Shown: positions 7,745 through 16,644, numbered from the stretch's first letter. The stretch: 36,166 nt of DNA from Bacillota bacterium (GCA_023391275.1 JAEWBE010000108.1:1-36166); one strand, 5' to 3'. Made by a program: numbers and translations. Notes: generated by a model not told the origin, from the letters alone.

Positions 7745-9277
7745 ATGCGGAGCGAAAATTCCATTAAAAATATCATTGTGAACATTGGGAGCCAGCTGCT
7801 CAACATTGTGCTGGGCTTTGCCTGCCGTACTGTTTTTATCTGGACGCTGGGCGAGGCTTACCTGGGTGTGAGCGGTTTGTTCAGCAACATTCTAACCCTG
7901 CTGTCGCTTGCGGAACTGGGCGTTGGGACCGCAATTGTATTCAGCATGTACCTGCCCCTGGCACAGAACGACCACAAAAAAATCGGCGCGCTCATGGGGC
8001 TTTACAAAAGGACTTACCGTACAATCGGATTGATTATCGGCGCGGCCGGGCTCGCCCTTACTCCGTTCTACCGGTTTCTGATAAAGAATCCTCCGGATAT
8101 TCCAAACCTCACCCTCATTTACCTTTTATATATTTTCAATACCGTTATCACTTATTTTTTCGCTTATAAACAATCCATTATTGTCGCCGACCAAAAAAAT
8201 TATATCTGCACATTGTATCAATATGGGTTTTGCATCGTTCAGAACATCATACAGATTGCCGTACTGTTAGAGACAAAAAACTTTATTCTTTATTTGTGCG
8301 TGCAGATTGTGTTCAGCTTTTTCACCAACTTTTTTCTTGCCAGAAAATCGGATAAGATGTATCCCTATCTGAAGAAATACGAAAAGGAAAAACTGGGGCA
8401 AAGCGACAGAACATCCATTGTTAAAAACATTAAGGCAATGTTTATGCACCGTATTGGCAGCGCAGTGGTCAATGGAACGGATATTATCGTGATGTCGAGT
8501 TTTGTGGGTATTGTCAGCGTTGGTATTTACTCAAATTATTTTTTGGTTACCAATACTTTACGGAACCTGACCACTCAGATTTTCAGCGGGGTTACGGCCA
8601 GTGTCGGAAATTTGGGGGCAGTGGAAAACAGGCGGAAATCCTACAGCATTTATCTTTCCGTTAATTTTGCCGGCTTCTGGATTTTCAGTTTTTGCTCCAT
8701 TTCCCTTTTCTGCCTGTTCAATCCGTTTATCCTGCTGTGGACGGGTCGGAATCTGCTTTTCTCCGCTCCGATTGTATTTTTGATCGCCCTGAATTTTTAC
8801 ACCACGGGAATGCGTCAGGCGACCATGCTGTTCAAGGATGCATTCGGATTATTCTGGTATGACCGGTACAAGGCGGTTGCGGAAGCGGCGGTCAATTTAA
8901 TCGCTTCCATCCTTCTTGCCCAGCGCTGGGGAACATCAGGAATTTTTCTTGGGACGCTTATCAGCACCATGACGATTTGTTTTTGGGTGGAACCCACAGT
9001 TTTATTCCGGCACGGCTTTCAGCGTTCCTCAAAACCTTACTTTATCCGGTATGCATTTTACACCGTTTTCGCTTTCGCAGTGGGCTTTCTTACATGGTAT
9101 TGCTGCTCCCTGATCGGCGGTGCCTCTGTGAGAAGCTTCGCCATAAAATGTGTGATTTGCCTGATCGTTCCGAACAGCTTATTTCTTCTTGTTTTTTACC
9201 GGACAAAGGAGTTTGAATATTTAAAAAATCTGATTAAGCTGCCGGCGTTTATGCTGAGAAAAGAAAGCGGCAAATAA
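7745..9277 (+). CDS. polysaccharide/oligosaccharide flippase (MATE/MOP superfamily)
   Basis: This 510-residue protein is almost entirely hydrophobic, with about 12-14 predicted membrane segments. The N-terminus NIIVNIGSQLLNIVLGFACRT and the LYLGVSGLFSNIL-like region resemble Wzx/RfbX-type exporters of lipid-linked oligosaccharides in Gram-positive bacteria. The expected role is flipping a lipid-linked glycan across the cell membrane; the glycan is unknown. I placed the start at the ATG at 7745 (MRSENSIKN), preceded by AAAGGCGATGAG; an upstream TTG would add 21 unlikely residues. No glycan cluster surrounds it; the nearest glycosyltransferase gene is 17 kb away. It converges with the FtsA-like gene at a shared terminator. 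Confidence 0.82.
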   Translation: MRSENSIKNIIVNIGSQLLNIVLGFACRTVFIWTLGEAYLGVSGLFSNILTLLSLAELGVGTAIVFSMYLPLAQNDHKKIGALMGLYKRTYRTIGLIIGAAGLALTPFYRFLIKNPPDIPNLTLIYLLYIFNTVITYFFAYKQSIIVADQKNYICTLYQYGFCIVQNIIQIAVLLETKNFILYLCVQIVFSFFTNFFLARKSDKMYPYLKKYEKEKLGQSDRTSIVKNIKAMFMHRIGSAVVNGTDIIVMSSFVGIVSVGIYSNYFLVTNTLRNLTTQIFSGVTASVGNLGAVENRRKSYSIYLSVNFAGFWIFSFCSISLFCLFNPFILLWTGRNLLFSAPIVFLIALNFYTTGMRQATMLFKDAFGLFWYDRYKAVAEAAVNLIASILLAQRWGTSGIFLGTLISTMTICFWVEPTVLFRHGFQRSSKPYFIRYAFYTVFAFAVGFLTWYCCSLIGGASVRSFAIKCVICLIVPNSLFLLVFYRTKEFEYLKNLIKLPAFMLRKESGK

Positions 9278-9322
9278 AAGGCTTCGGAACCCAATGCAGA
9301 CGCATCTGGTTCCGAAGCCTTT
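9277..9322. terminator. bidirectional terminator between flippase and FtsA-like genes
   Basis: A perfect 15-bp stem, 9277-9291 with 9308-9322 (AAAGGCTTCGGAACC arm), begins at the last base of the flippase stop codon. It ends in U-rich sequence on both strands, fitting its place between convergent genes. Confidence 0.85.
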
Positions 9323-9369
9323 CTTGTCAATCCCGTGAAAACGGAGCCCAGGCCAACCGGTCATATTAT

Positions 9370-11529
9370 TCAGTCGGCGGCACTCTCCCAGTAGATATCA
9401 ATTTCGTCCCCGTCCTCCAGCTTTTGCAGGTAAGCCGCGTCCTGCCCGTTAATATGAATGATGATCTTTCTGCCCGCCGGTTTGGAAAGATCCATATCCA
9501 CCCGATTCAGCATATCAATCAAAAAATACGGGGTGTCATCCGGCTTGGCGGGAAGGAACAGCGGATCATGGTTCAGTATTACATGAATACCCGCGTACCC
9601 CTTTGGCTGCACCGCATCTGCCGCTACAGTGGATTCTTCTTCCGGGGGCAGTTCTTCCTCGGGAAAAACCTCTTCCATCGGCTCAACACGGCCCACGGAC
9701 TGAACAGCGGGGAACCCGGGTGCCGGAGAAGGAACCGCCTCATTTGAAGCGAAATCAATCCGGTCGCCGTCTGTAAGAATTGTACTAAAGTCGGCGGGCA
9801 CGCCGTTCACCAGATAAATTTGATCCACACGCTCGCCGCAGTCACGAATCAGATCGCCTAATGTTGTAATCTGGACGGTTTCCACCCGGTCATGATGCAT
9901 CAGCTTGTGTTCCGGCGAAGCAGATTCTCCATTCACCGTTGCCCGTGTGCCGATAAAATACGATGAACCCTTGAAAGTCACGGTGCCGGGATCAGTGAAA
10001 GGCACAACATCATAAAGCGACGGTTTTGCATTTTTCCCGGGAACAGCGGGCGTAAATTCAAGATCATCCCCCGCATTGACAAGAGTGGAAACATTGGCTT
10101 CCGCGCCGTTAATTCGGATTTTGGCAACTTCCGGATGGCTTCCGTAAATAATTTGGTTCTCTCCGTTTACTTCAACGAGCATACTCCGGCCGGAACGGCT
10201 GATCAGCTGATTATAACTGTAACCGTTCATCATCAGCACGTCCAGCACCGTGAGCTGTTTGCTGCGGAACAGTTTCGCCCGGCTGCCGTTGAGCGTAATG
10301 GAAAAACTGTCGTTAATCAGGTTAAGCGCCGCGGAAATCGCGATGCCCAGCGGGGTGGCGTACTCCGGACCGGCAATCTCAAAATCCGGGGCGGTAACAT
10401 GCATCATAAAATTATTCCCGCCAATGGCCACGCGGTTTAAATCCAGCTTCAGATATTCGGCCATATAGCCGCACATGCCGGGCAGCTTGCTGCCCCCACC
10501 AACCAAAAAAGCGGCGGAAGGCGCACTGCCGCCGTTGGCCTTGACAATATCCTGACTGATTTCGCTGCAAAGCGAGCGCACAGCCGGCTCCATGTCATTA
10601 CGCAGCTGCGCGGATGTCATGGTATGGTCGAACCCGAGGATATCCTGATACGCAATCTCCTCGTCCCCATCCATTTTATGCTTTATATCCTCGGCAGCTA
10701 AAAAGTCCACCAGATATTTTTTCATAATCGCTTCGGTGATTTCATCCCCCGCCACCGTGGCCATGGTATAGGCCACCACGCTGCCATCTTTTGAAATGGC
10801 AATATCCGAGGTACCCGCGCCGATATCGACGAGCGCCAGATTGAGCAGACGCAGCTTTTCCGGAATCGCGGCATTCATTGCGGCAATCGGCTCCAGTGTA
10901 AGGCTTGTGACGTCCAGCCCCGTTTTGTGCATGGTCGTGTACAGGCTGTCGACAACTTCCCGCGGTAAAAAGGTCGCAATTACTTCCACCCCGATGCATC
11001 TGCCCCGATGATCCAAAAGAGTGGAAATAGGATAACCATCCAGTAAATATTCAATCACAGAGTATCCCACAAGATAAAACACGTGCTGCCCGTCCTCGTC
11101 TGCCCCCGGTTCAAACTGCCGCTCCGCCGCTTCAATCGCACCCGCCTCCCGCCGGCAGACAAGGTCCTGTGTTACGGAAGGTGAATCATTCAGTTCAATT
11201 TCAAAGGAAGCCTTCTGCGTTTTCAGCGCACGCCCCGCGGCCGCGACACAGACGTGTTTCAGCGAATAACCAAGCCGCTTTTCAAGGCGCTCTTTCACAA
11301 GGCGTGAAACCTCGCTCACCTGTTCAATATCTTCGATCTGCCCATCGACCATTGCGCGCTTTGTATGCTCCGCCGTTTCCACCGCTTCAATGCGCAGCTT
11401 TTCCCCATCCGTCACGCCCACGATGCCAATCACACTGCGCGTGCCGATATCCAGTGCAAAAATAGTATTCTCCGGGGCCTCTGCCATTCCGTTCTTTTTT
11501 TTTGGCCTGCCCTTTTGCTTATTACTCAT
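9370..11529 (-). CDS. FtsA/PilM-like actin-fold protein with long C-terminal extension
   Basis: The 719-residue protein starts with a Lys-rich tail, then an actin-like ATPase of the FtsA family. Landmarks are phosphate-1 IFALDIGTRSVIGIVG (about residues 23-38), an SHS2/1C-like insert, phosphate-2 LALVDIGAGTSDIAI, and the adenosine motif AAFLVGGGSKLPGM. Classical FtsA is about 420 residues; this one carries a further 290 or so with three similar units (IRINGAEANVSTLVNAGDD, IYLVNGVPADFSTILTDGD, IHINGQDAAYLQKLEDGDE). FtsA tethers FtsZ to the membrane, but I see no clear membrane-targeting C-terminal helix, so a separate role is possible. GGAGG precedes the ATG. A possible promoter lies upstream. 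Confidence 0.8.
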   Translation of the reverse strand: MSNKQKGRPKKKNGMAEAPENTIFALDIGTRSVIGIVGVTDGEKLRIEAVETAEHTKRAMVDGQIEDIEQVSEVSRLVKERLEKRLGYSLKHVCVAAAGRALKTQKASFEIELNDSPSVTQDLVCRREAGAIEAAERQFEPGADEDGQHVFYLVGYSVIEYLLDGYPISTLLDHRGRCIGVEVIATFLPREVVDSLYTTMHKTGLDVTSLTLEPIAAMNAAIPEKLRLLNLALVDIGAGTSDIAISKDGSVVAYTMATVAGDEITEAIMKKYLVDFLAAEDIKHKMDGDEEIAYQDILGFDHTMTSAQLRNDMEPAVRSLCSEISQDIVKANGGSAPSAAFLVGGGSKLPGMCGYMAEYLKLDLNRVAIGGNNFMMHVTAPDFEIAGPEYATPLGIAISAALNLINDSFSITLNGSRAKLFRSKQLTVLDVLMMNGYSYNQLISRSGRSMLVEVNGENQIIYGSHPEVAKIRINGAEANVSTLVNAGDDLEFTPAVPGKNAKPSLYDVVPFTDPGTVTFKGSSYFIGTRATVNGESASPEHKLMHHDRVETVQITTLGDLIRDCGERVDQIYLVNGVPADFSTILTDGDRIDFASNEAVPSPAPGFPAVQSVGRVEPMEEVFPEEELPPEEESTVAADAVQPKGYAGIHVILNHDPLFLPAKPDDTPYFLIDMLNRVDMDLSKPAGRKIIIHINGQDAAYLQKLEDGDEIDIYWESAAD

Positions 11530-11592
11530 AAACCGCAGCCTCCGATTTGCACGATTATTATCTTACGACATCTTTATACCAATATTTACTTA

Positions 11593-11621
11593 ATTTTACT
11601 ATATTCTGCTATAAAATGCAA
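11593..11621 (-). promoter_or_regulatory. possible sigma-A promoter of the FtsA-like gene
   Basis: On the minus strand TTGCAT (11621-11616) and TAAAAT (11598-11593) are 17 bp apart. The -10 is good (5/6) but the -35 is weak (3/6), and the region is AT-rich, so a chance match is possible. Confidence 0.3.
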
Positions 11622-11683
11622 TCTGCCCCGTCTTTTCAATGTTGAGCCGGATTTTCAGCGGGAGCGGACAAAAACGCAAGAAA

Positions 11684-11717
11684 GCGGCTGCACCAGTCTT
11701 GAAACTGAAGCAGCCGC
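11684..11717 (-). terminator. terminator of the MacAB-like efflux operon
   Basis: GCGGCTGC (11684-11691) pairs with GCAGCCGC (11710-11717), with an inner CAGT/ACTG extension. On the minus strand the stem is followed by TTTCTTGCGTTTTT. It lies 43 bp after the permease stop. Confidence 0.75.
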
Positions 11718-11759
11718 CATTCATGTATAAAGTTTATTCAATACTCCGGAAGCGATGGG

Positions 11760-13034
11760 TTATTCGTACCGCAGCGCTTCAATCGGGTCCATTTTTGCGG
11801 CTTTGTTTGCGGGATAATAACCGAAGAATATGCCAATAAGCATGGAAAATCCAACACTGATTATGATAACGGGAATTGAAATGGTCAGCGTTGCTCCAAG
11901 CAGATGCACCCCGATCGCCGCGAGCAGGATGCCGAACAGAATCCCGATGATTCCCCCTATCACACAGATGATAATGGATTCCACAATAAACTGCATTTTA
12001 ATAAAGCTGCTGCGTGCGCCAAGCGCCTTGCGCGTACCGATTTCCCTTGTCCTTTCGGTTACGGAAACCAGCATGATATTCATTACGCCGATGCCGCCCA
12101 CCAGCAGCGCGATGGCGGCGATGGCGGCGATGGCAATTGAAATCGTGTTCAGCATGGAAGTCGCGGAGGAGAGCATGCTTTCCATATTAATCACGCTGCA
12201 TTGATATTTATCGTTGTTTGCATAAACTTTTTTAAAATACTTTTCCGTTATGCTGGTAAATGTGGCCGCGCTTACTGTCGGTTTGGTTTTAATGGAAAAA
12301 TTTTTATAATTTTGATTGTCGGCATTTTCCTTCGCCAGCGTAACCGGAATATAAAGCGCCGTGCTGATATCTTTGTCCGCCGTAGTTCCGCTTCCAATTG
12401 TCATAGCTGTCTGTTCATATTTGTACACGCCGATAATCAGGTAAGTGCTGACAACGTCATCCTCATAAACGTTAATTTCTTTTCCGAGAGGGTCGACATT
12501 CCCCTTGAACATATTGGTTACCAGTTTATCGGAAACCACAGCCACCTTGCGCATCTGGTCCACGTCCTTGTCATTCAGGAAACGGCCCTTTGCCAGTTTG
12601 ATATCATTAATAGAGCGGTACCCCGCGTTGACGCCCGCGATATTGACATTGGCGTAAAGCCTGCCGTCCTTGGCCTTGCCGCTTCCGCCGGACTCGGACA
12701 AAGAAATATCTGCAATCTGATCGGAATACATCTGCTGAAAGGCATTGATTGTGTCGACGGAAAGCAGGTCGTTGTCATCAATTTTAGTGGCGGTTGACTG
12801 CCGTGCCCCCATCATTGCGTTTTCCGATTCTCTTTCCGTAACATAAACCTGAATGTTGTTCGCTCCTAAAGTAGACATGGTATCGGTAACGCTGGCAGTC
12901 AGCGCGTTGCCGATGGATACAATCGCAATAACCGAACCGATTCCGATAATGATGCCCAGCATGGTTAAGAGTGCCCGGACTTTATTTGATTTTAACCCCG
13001 CAACTGCGAGAAAAATATTTTCTTTTAAAAACAT
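11760..13034 (-). CDS. MacB/FtsX-family ABC transporter permease
   Basis: The 424-residue protein has one N-terminal membrane helix (KVRALLTMLGIIIGIGSVIAI, about residues 17-40), a large extracytoplasmic MacB_PCD-type domain to about residue 290, and three C-terminal helices with the FtsX signature VTERTREIGTRKALGA. This is the topology of MacB-type mechanotransmission permeases, which drive export of peptides, antibiotics or lipoproteins rather than moving substrate through a channel. Its start overlaps the end of the ATPase gene by 10 bp. Together with the ATPase and the MacA-like adaptor it should form a tripartite-type exporter; the substrate is unknown. Confidence 0.9.
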   Translation of the reverse strand: MFLKENIFLAVAGLKSNKVRALLTMLGIIIGIGSVIAIVSIGNALTASVTDTMSTLGANNIQVYVTERESENAMMGARQSTATKIDDNDLLSVDTINAFQQMYSDQIADISLSESGGSGKAKDGRLYANVNIAGVNAGYRSINDIKLAKGRFLNDKDVDQMRKVAVVSDKLVTNMFKGNVDPLGKEINVYEDDVVSTYLIIGVYKYEQTAMTIGSGTTADKDISTALYIPVTLAKENADNQNYKNFSIKTKPTVSAATFTSITEKYFKKVYANNDKYQCSVINMESMLSSATSMLNTISIAIAAIAAIALLVGGIGVMNIMLVSVTERTREIGTRKALGARSSFIKMQFIVESIIICVIGGIIGILFGILLAAIGVHLLGATLTISIPVIIISVGFSMLIGIFFGYYPANKAAKMDPIEALRYE

Positions 13035-13756
13035 GAGTCCGCCACCTTTGCTTCTGCCTGAGGCACCCTTGGCTTGTCGGATACAATACTGCCGTCCTTA
13101 ATCGTAATAATCCGGTCCGTTTCAGCTGCAAGCTCACTGTTATGCGTAATCAGAACAATCGTCTTTCCATCCTCTTTATGTACCTTATGGAATAAATCCA
13201 TTACCATGCGGCCGGTGGAGGAGTCCAGCGCGCCGGTGGGCTCATCGGCAAGCAGCATCGCCGGGTCGTTGGCAAGCGCCCGGGCGATGGCCACCCGCTG
13301 CTTTTGCCCGCCCGAAAGTTCATTGGGAAGGTGATGCATCCTGTCCCCCATCCCCACCAGCTCCAAAAGCTCTTTGGCCCGCTGGGTACGTTTTCTGCCA
13401 TCCATTCCGGCGTAAAGCATGGGCAGCTCCACATTTTTCAGCGCGCTGCTGCGGGGAATCAGATTAAAGGTTTGAAATACAAACCCGATTTTTCTATTGC
13501 GTACATCCGACATGTTGTTATCCGACATCTGGGTAATGGGAATTCCGTCCAGAATATATTCCCCCGACGTGGGGCGGTCAAGCACGCCGATCATATTCAT
13601 CAGCGTACTTTTTCCGGAGCCGGACGCACCGACGATGGATACAAAATCGCCCTCTTTTACTTCCATGCTGATTCCTTTAATGATATGCAGTTCGTTCGGC
13701 GTACCAATATAAAAGTTTTTCGCTATGTCTTTCATTTCAATAATATTTTTGCTCAT
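13025..13756 (-). CDS. MacB/LolD-type ABC transporter ATP-binding protein
   Basis: A 243-residue nucleotide-binding subunit with all motifs intact: Walker A GASGSGKST, Q-loop FVFQTFNLIP, signature LSGGQKQR, Walker B MLLADEPTGALD and switch His in VLITHNSE. The sequence is typical of the MacB/LolD/FtsE clade. Two ATGs are possible. The one at 13771 overlaps the adaptor's stop as ATGA but has no ribosome-binding site; the one at 13756 (MSKNIIEMKD) is preceded by GGGAG at normal spacing, and I chose it. It powers the FtsX-type permease encoded next, with which it overlaps by 10 bp. Confidence 0.93.
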   Translation of the reverse strand: MSKNIIEMKDIAKNFYIGTPNELHIIKGISMEVKEGDFVSIVGASGSGKSTLMNMIGVLDRPTSGEYILDGIPITQMSDNNMSDVRNRKIGFVFQTFNLIPRSSALKNVELPMLYAGMDGRKRTQRAKELLELVGMGDRMHHLPNELSGGQKQRVAIARALANDPAMLLADEPTGALDSSTGRMVMDLFHKVHKEDGKTIVLITHNSELAAETDRIITIKDGSIVSDKPRVPQAEAKVADSCF

Positions 13757-13767
13757 ACCATTCTCCC

Positions 13768-15120
13768 TCATATCTTAAGGGAGGCCCCGGCGGAGAGATT
13801 TTCCGGATTGCTCACTACGCGCATTCCGTCACTCAGGCCCGTACCGGAAATTTCAATGGAGATATCATTCTCCAACCCGGTCTGTACCGGCTGCTCCTTT
13901 GCTTTGTAGCCTCCCTTTTCATCCTGAACGGCAACAAGCACATAAGCGCTTCCATCCGCTTTATGTAAAACCGCATCGTAGGGAACCACATAAATATCCG
14001 ATTTTTCAGCGAGGACAATGTTCATCCGCGCTTTCATACCGATTTTGATCTTGGGGTTTTTGTCGGTGATTTTCACTTCGGCGGCAAAGGTAACGCTGTT
14101 CGTCCCCTGTGTACTTTCCGTGGCGGCAGGCGCCACACGGGAGACTTCCCCGGCAATCTCGGTTTCCCCGGTGGCGTCCGTTTTAATAATAACCTTTTGG
14201 CCCACCGTCACCTGACCGACATCGTATTCCTTTATCTCCGTATTGACGATCAGATTGTTCATATCCTCAATCTTAAATAAGACTCCGTTGCCCGATACAC
14301 CGACAACCGCGTTGGAAACTGTAACAACGCCGTCAACAGGAGCGATGATGATGCCGTCCCTTAAATTTTGCTGCTGCTTTTCCAGCGTAATCTGCTGGCT
14401 TTTGTCGTTGTACTTCGCCTGTGCCAGATCATAACTGTTTTTCGCGGCTTTCAGATCCTGTGAAACTTTATTCTGCGTAAACGTCAGCGTGGTTACGGCT
14501 TTGCTGTAAGCGTTCTGCGTCGCCGTCAGCTTGGCTTGTTCCTGATCCAACGCCATTTTGGACAGTTCGCCGTTATCATACAGAAATTTATTGTAGTCAT
14601 AATCGGTCTGCGCTGTTTTCAGGTCCTGCTGAGTGGAGGTCACGGCAGCCTGCGCGTTCACCAGGTCGCTGTTCAGATGGTTGTTGTAAAGATAGACCGC
14701 GTTGTCATAGTCCGACTTTGCCTTCTGCAGGCTCAGCAGAGCGCTTTGTTCCGCGGATTTGGTGCTGTACTGAGCGCCCGTCACATCTTTTTCGAGCGAA
14801 GAGGTATCCAGCTTTGCCAGCATATCGCCAGCCTTTACAGTGTCGCCCACCTTCACAGGAATTTGCTGGACAGGGTAGGTGAGCATGGTGTAAACATTCT
14901 CGGAAGTTTTACTTTGAATGGTTCCTGAAACACTGACGCTGTCCTGAAGACTGGTCTTTTTCAGCGCGGTAACGGTCGTTTTGGGTATCATCTTTTCCTT
15001 TGCGGCTGCGGCGCTGCGGGAACAGGAGTAAAACAGTCCTCCCACCACGACAAGCACAACAATCAAAACAATGACTTTCTTTTTATTGAAGTGCAACTTG
15101 TTTAGAAAACCGACTTTCAT
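13768..15120 (-). CDS. MacA-like efflux adaptor (HlyD/RND-type membrane fusion protein)
   Basis: The 450-residue protein has a short basic N-terminus and one membrane anchor (VIVLIVVLVVVGGLFYSC, about residues 15-33), then the two lipoyl half-motifs (QIPVKVGDTVKAGDMLAKLD and IIIAPVDGVVTVSNAVVG) flanking an alpha-helical hairpin of roughly 120 residues rich in Gln/Lys/Ala. The beta-barrel and membrane-proximal domains follow. In Gram-positive bacteria such adaptors sit on the outer face of the membrane and work with MacB-type permeases in export or envelope-stress resistance. A TAGGAG site precedes the ATG. It lies 16 bp after the TolC-like gene and is translationally close to the ATPase gene. 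Confidence 0.9.
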   Translation of the reverse strand: MKVGFLNKLHFNKKKVIVLIVVLVVVGGLFYSCSRSAAAAKEKMIPKTTVTALKKTSLQDSVSVSGTIQSKTSENVYTMLTYPVQQIPVKVGDTVKAGDMLAKLDTSSLEKDVTGAQYSTKSAEQSALLSLQKAKSDYDNAVYLYNNHLNSDLVNAQAAVTSTQQDLKTAQTDYDYNKFLYDNGELSKMALDQEQAKLTATQNAYSKAVTTLTFTQNKVSQDLKAAKNSYDLAQAKYNDKSQQITLEKQQQNLRDGIIIAPVDGVVTVSNAVVGVSGNGVLFKIEDMNNLIVNTEIKEYDVGQVTVGQKVIIKTDATGETEIAGEVSRVAPAATESTQGTNSVTFAAEVKITDKNPKIKIGMKARMNIVLAEKSDIYVVPYDAVLHKADGSAYVLVAVQDEKGGYKAKEQPVQTGLENDISIEISGTGLSDGMRVVSNPENLSAGASLKI

Positions 15121-15136
15121 ATGTATAAGCTCCTAT

Positions 15137-15979
15137 TTAATATAATGATATTGAATCTGGAGATTCCCCGTTGTCACGCATATAATCATATCTCAGATAA
15201 GCAATATAAAGGCTGTTCTTTTCTTTGGCAACCGTATTTCCCAGTGTTTGCAATTCCAGATTGATATCGTTGACCTGTTTCTGCGTAGCATATCCGTTTG
15301 CAAATTTTTGCTGCATAAGCTGCGCTTGCGTTTTTTTCGTTTCGTAGTTTCCACTGTCAAGCTCATATGCGTGGTCCGCCTGCATCAGTGTGTTGTATAA
15401 CGCTTTGAATGATTCCACCTTGCCGGTCAATTCCGTGTCGGACGAATCACCAGCAGACAGATCTGCCAGGTCCAGATTCTCCAAATCCTTATCATACCTC
15501 ACATTGGATAACTTCGCTGATAAATCAATCTCGCTGTAATCGGCAGACTTGATAACCAGCTTATCCGCATCGTCCAGTTCAAGCATGTGGCGAAGTTTTA
15601 AAAGGTCAGCCGCCCTTTGATTGGTCTGTGTCTGCTGGCTGACTGTCGTATCATTATTCGACTGAACCAGATCATCATACTCTTTTTGCGAAATATAGCC
15701 AAGTTCCAGTTTTTTCTGCGCGGCGGTCTGCGTCTGTGCGTTGCTGTCCGTTTGACCGCTGTTGGAGCTTCTGACAAGGACATCATTGCAGTAAGTAAGA
15801 TATTGGGCCTGTAAATTGAGCAAATTGATAACATGGTCGACACCTTCCGGCTCCGGCATGATATCTTCAATATTATCCAGGGATATGGTTACTGTGTCAT
15901 ATTTCTCCGCGGCAAATGCGGGCACGCAAATAGAAGCAACAAACAATAAAGAAAGAAGCATGCTGATTATTTTTTTCAT
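15137..15979 (-). CDS. secreted TolC-like coiled-coil protein of the efflux operon
   Basis: The 280-residue product has a clear signal peptide (MKKIISMLLSLLFVASICVPAFAAE) and is then mostly helical. Two stretches resemble the TolC/OEP repeat pattern of a helix, Gly-Tyr turn and helix: KKLELGYISQKEYDDLVQ and QKFANGYATQKQVNDINLEL. It has about 60% of the length of a real TolC and no obvious beta-barrel strands. It could be a wall-spanning partner of the MacA-like adaptor, since this lineage should be monoderm. The ATG at 15979 is preceded by GGAAGGG; a TTG 18 bases upstream is less likely. It is the first gene of the four-gene operon. Confidence 0.68.
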   Translation of the reverse strand: MKKIISMLLSLLFVASICVPAFAAEKYDTVTISLDNIEDIMPEPEGVDHVINLLNLQAQYLTYCNDVLVRSSNSGQTDSNAQTQTAAQKKLELGYISQKEYDDLVQSNNDTTVSQQTQTNQRAADLLKLRHMLELDDADKLVIKSADYSEIDLSAKLSNVRYDKDLENLDLADLSAGDSSDTELTGKVESFKALYNTLMQADHAYELDSGNYETKKTQAQLMQQKFANGYATQKQVNDINLELQTLGNTVAKEKNSLYIAYLRYDYMRDNGESPDSISLY

Positions 15980-16372
15980 AGTCTTAATCCCTTCCAAAAA
16001 ATAGTAGTTCTTTGTGTGTAAAGCTGAAAGTTGTTTGCCCTGTCTGAACTTATGCTCCGGTCGTGCTCACAGCAAAAAACACTATTTCCCACGCGCTGTG
16101 AATTTCCCGGCCAAATTGATATCTGCCTGTATTGATCATTGTACTAATCTACTAATGCAATAATACATCGAACCTCCAATTTTATCAAGCTATTTTTCTT
16201 ACCGTCTTAAAAATTCCAAACAAATTCTTTCCATATCAAAGAATTCTTCGGCAGTTATTATAATTGTAAATATTTAATAAGATTAACTGAAATTATAATA
16301 AAAATGAACGCCCCATACGTGAATAATCCGTGAACTTATTGTAACGATTTCAGGGCGATTGTTAAAAAATAA
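15980..16372. other. 393-bp non-coding region: efflux operon leader and AT-rich spacer
   Basis: No gene is visible. The operon's promoter sits at 16160-16188, leaving a leader of about 170 nt. In that leader TCACAGC (16067-16073) and GCTGTGA (16095-16101) form a 7-bp inverted repeat with a 21-base loop and no U run. The part from 16190 to 16370 is very AT-rich and shows no further feature I can support. Confidence 0.6.
16160..16188 (-). promoter_or_regulatory. sigma-A promoter of the TolC-like/MacAB efflux operon
   Basis: On the minus strand TTGATA (16188-16183) and TATTAT (16165-16160) are separated by exactly 17 bp, each matching 5/6 of consensus. Transcription would start near 16152. Direct repeats of TACTAAT-like sequence (16142-16156) lie around the start point and could be a regulator site. 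Confidence 0.65.
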
Positions 16373-16403
16373 ACTCTGCGGAAAATGATTTTTCCCGCAG
16401 AGT
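16373..16403 (-). terminator. terminator of the DUF1540 gene
   Basis: ACTCTGCGG (16373-16381) pairs with CCGCAGAGT (16395-16403), with A/T pairs continuing into the loop. On the minus strand it is followed by TTTATTTTTTAA. It begins 14 bp after the DUF1540 stop codon. Confidence 0.82.
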
Positions 16404-16416
16404 CCGTTTCGATTAT

Positions 16417-16590
16417 TTATCCGTTTTTGAGTGCAAAAGATTCACAGTCCGTACACTGAAGAACCGTAGGGTTACTTTCATGAGTACCGACTTTTATTCT
16501 GTCTAAAGCACAATACTGCTGATCCTCACTGTGATTGCTGCACTGTGTCACGGAGCATTCAATACAGGTATTTGCGTTGTTTTTTTGCAT
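16417..16590 (-). CDS. small Cys-rich DUF1540 protein
   Basis: A 57-residue protein, too short to be called by length alone but well supported. The cysteine pattern CIECSVTQCSNHS ... YCALDRIKVGTHES ... LQCTDCESF is the DUF1540 arrangement, probably binding a metal ion such as zinc. A strong AAAGGAGG precedes the ATG at 16590, and a good promoter and terminator flank it, so it is a complete single-gene unit. Longer in-frame starts upstream lack a ribosome-binding site and would precede the promoter's start point. DUF1540 proteins are common in spore-forming Clostridia; no function is established to my knowledge. Confidence 0.88.
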   Translation of the reverse strand: MQKNNANTCIECSVTQCSNHSEDQQYCALDRIKVGTHESNPTVLQCTDCESFALKNG

Positions 16591-16615
16591 AATAATAACC
16601 TCCTTTCCACGTATT

Positions 16616-16644
16616 ATTCTAACCATCCGGAAGGAGAATATCAA
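16616..16644 (-). promoter_or_regulatory. sigma-A promoter of the DUF1540 gene
   Basis: On the minus strand TTGATA (16644-16639), a 17-bp spacer and TAGAAT (16621-16616). The start would fall near 16609, giving a leader of about 20 nt that just holds the ribosome-binding site. Confidence 0.65.

Noticed and set aside
7745..9277. Part of a capsule or exopolysaccharide cluster
   Set aside because: Its neighbours are trpS and an FtsA-like gene; no glycan biosynthesis gene adjoins it.
13756..13771. ATPase start at 13771, overlapping the adaptor stop as ATGA
   Set aside because: The overlap looks attractive but no ribosome-binding site precedes it, while GGGAG lies before the ATG at 13756.
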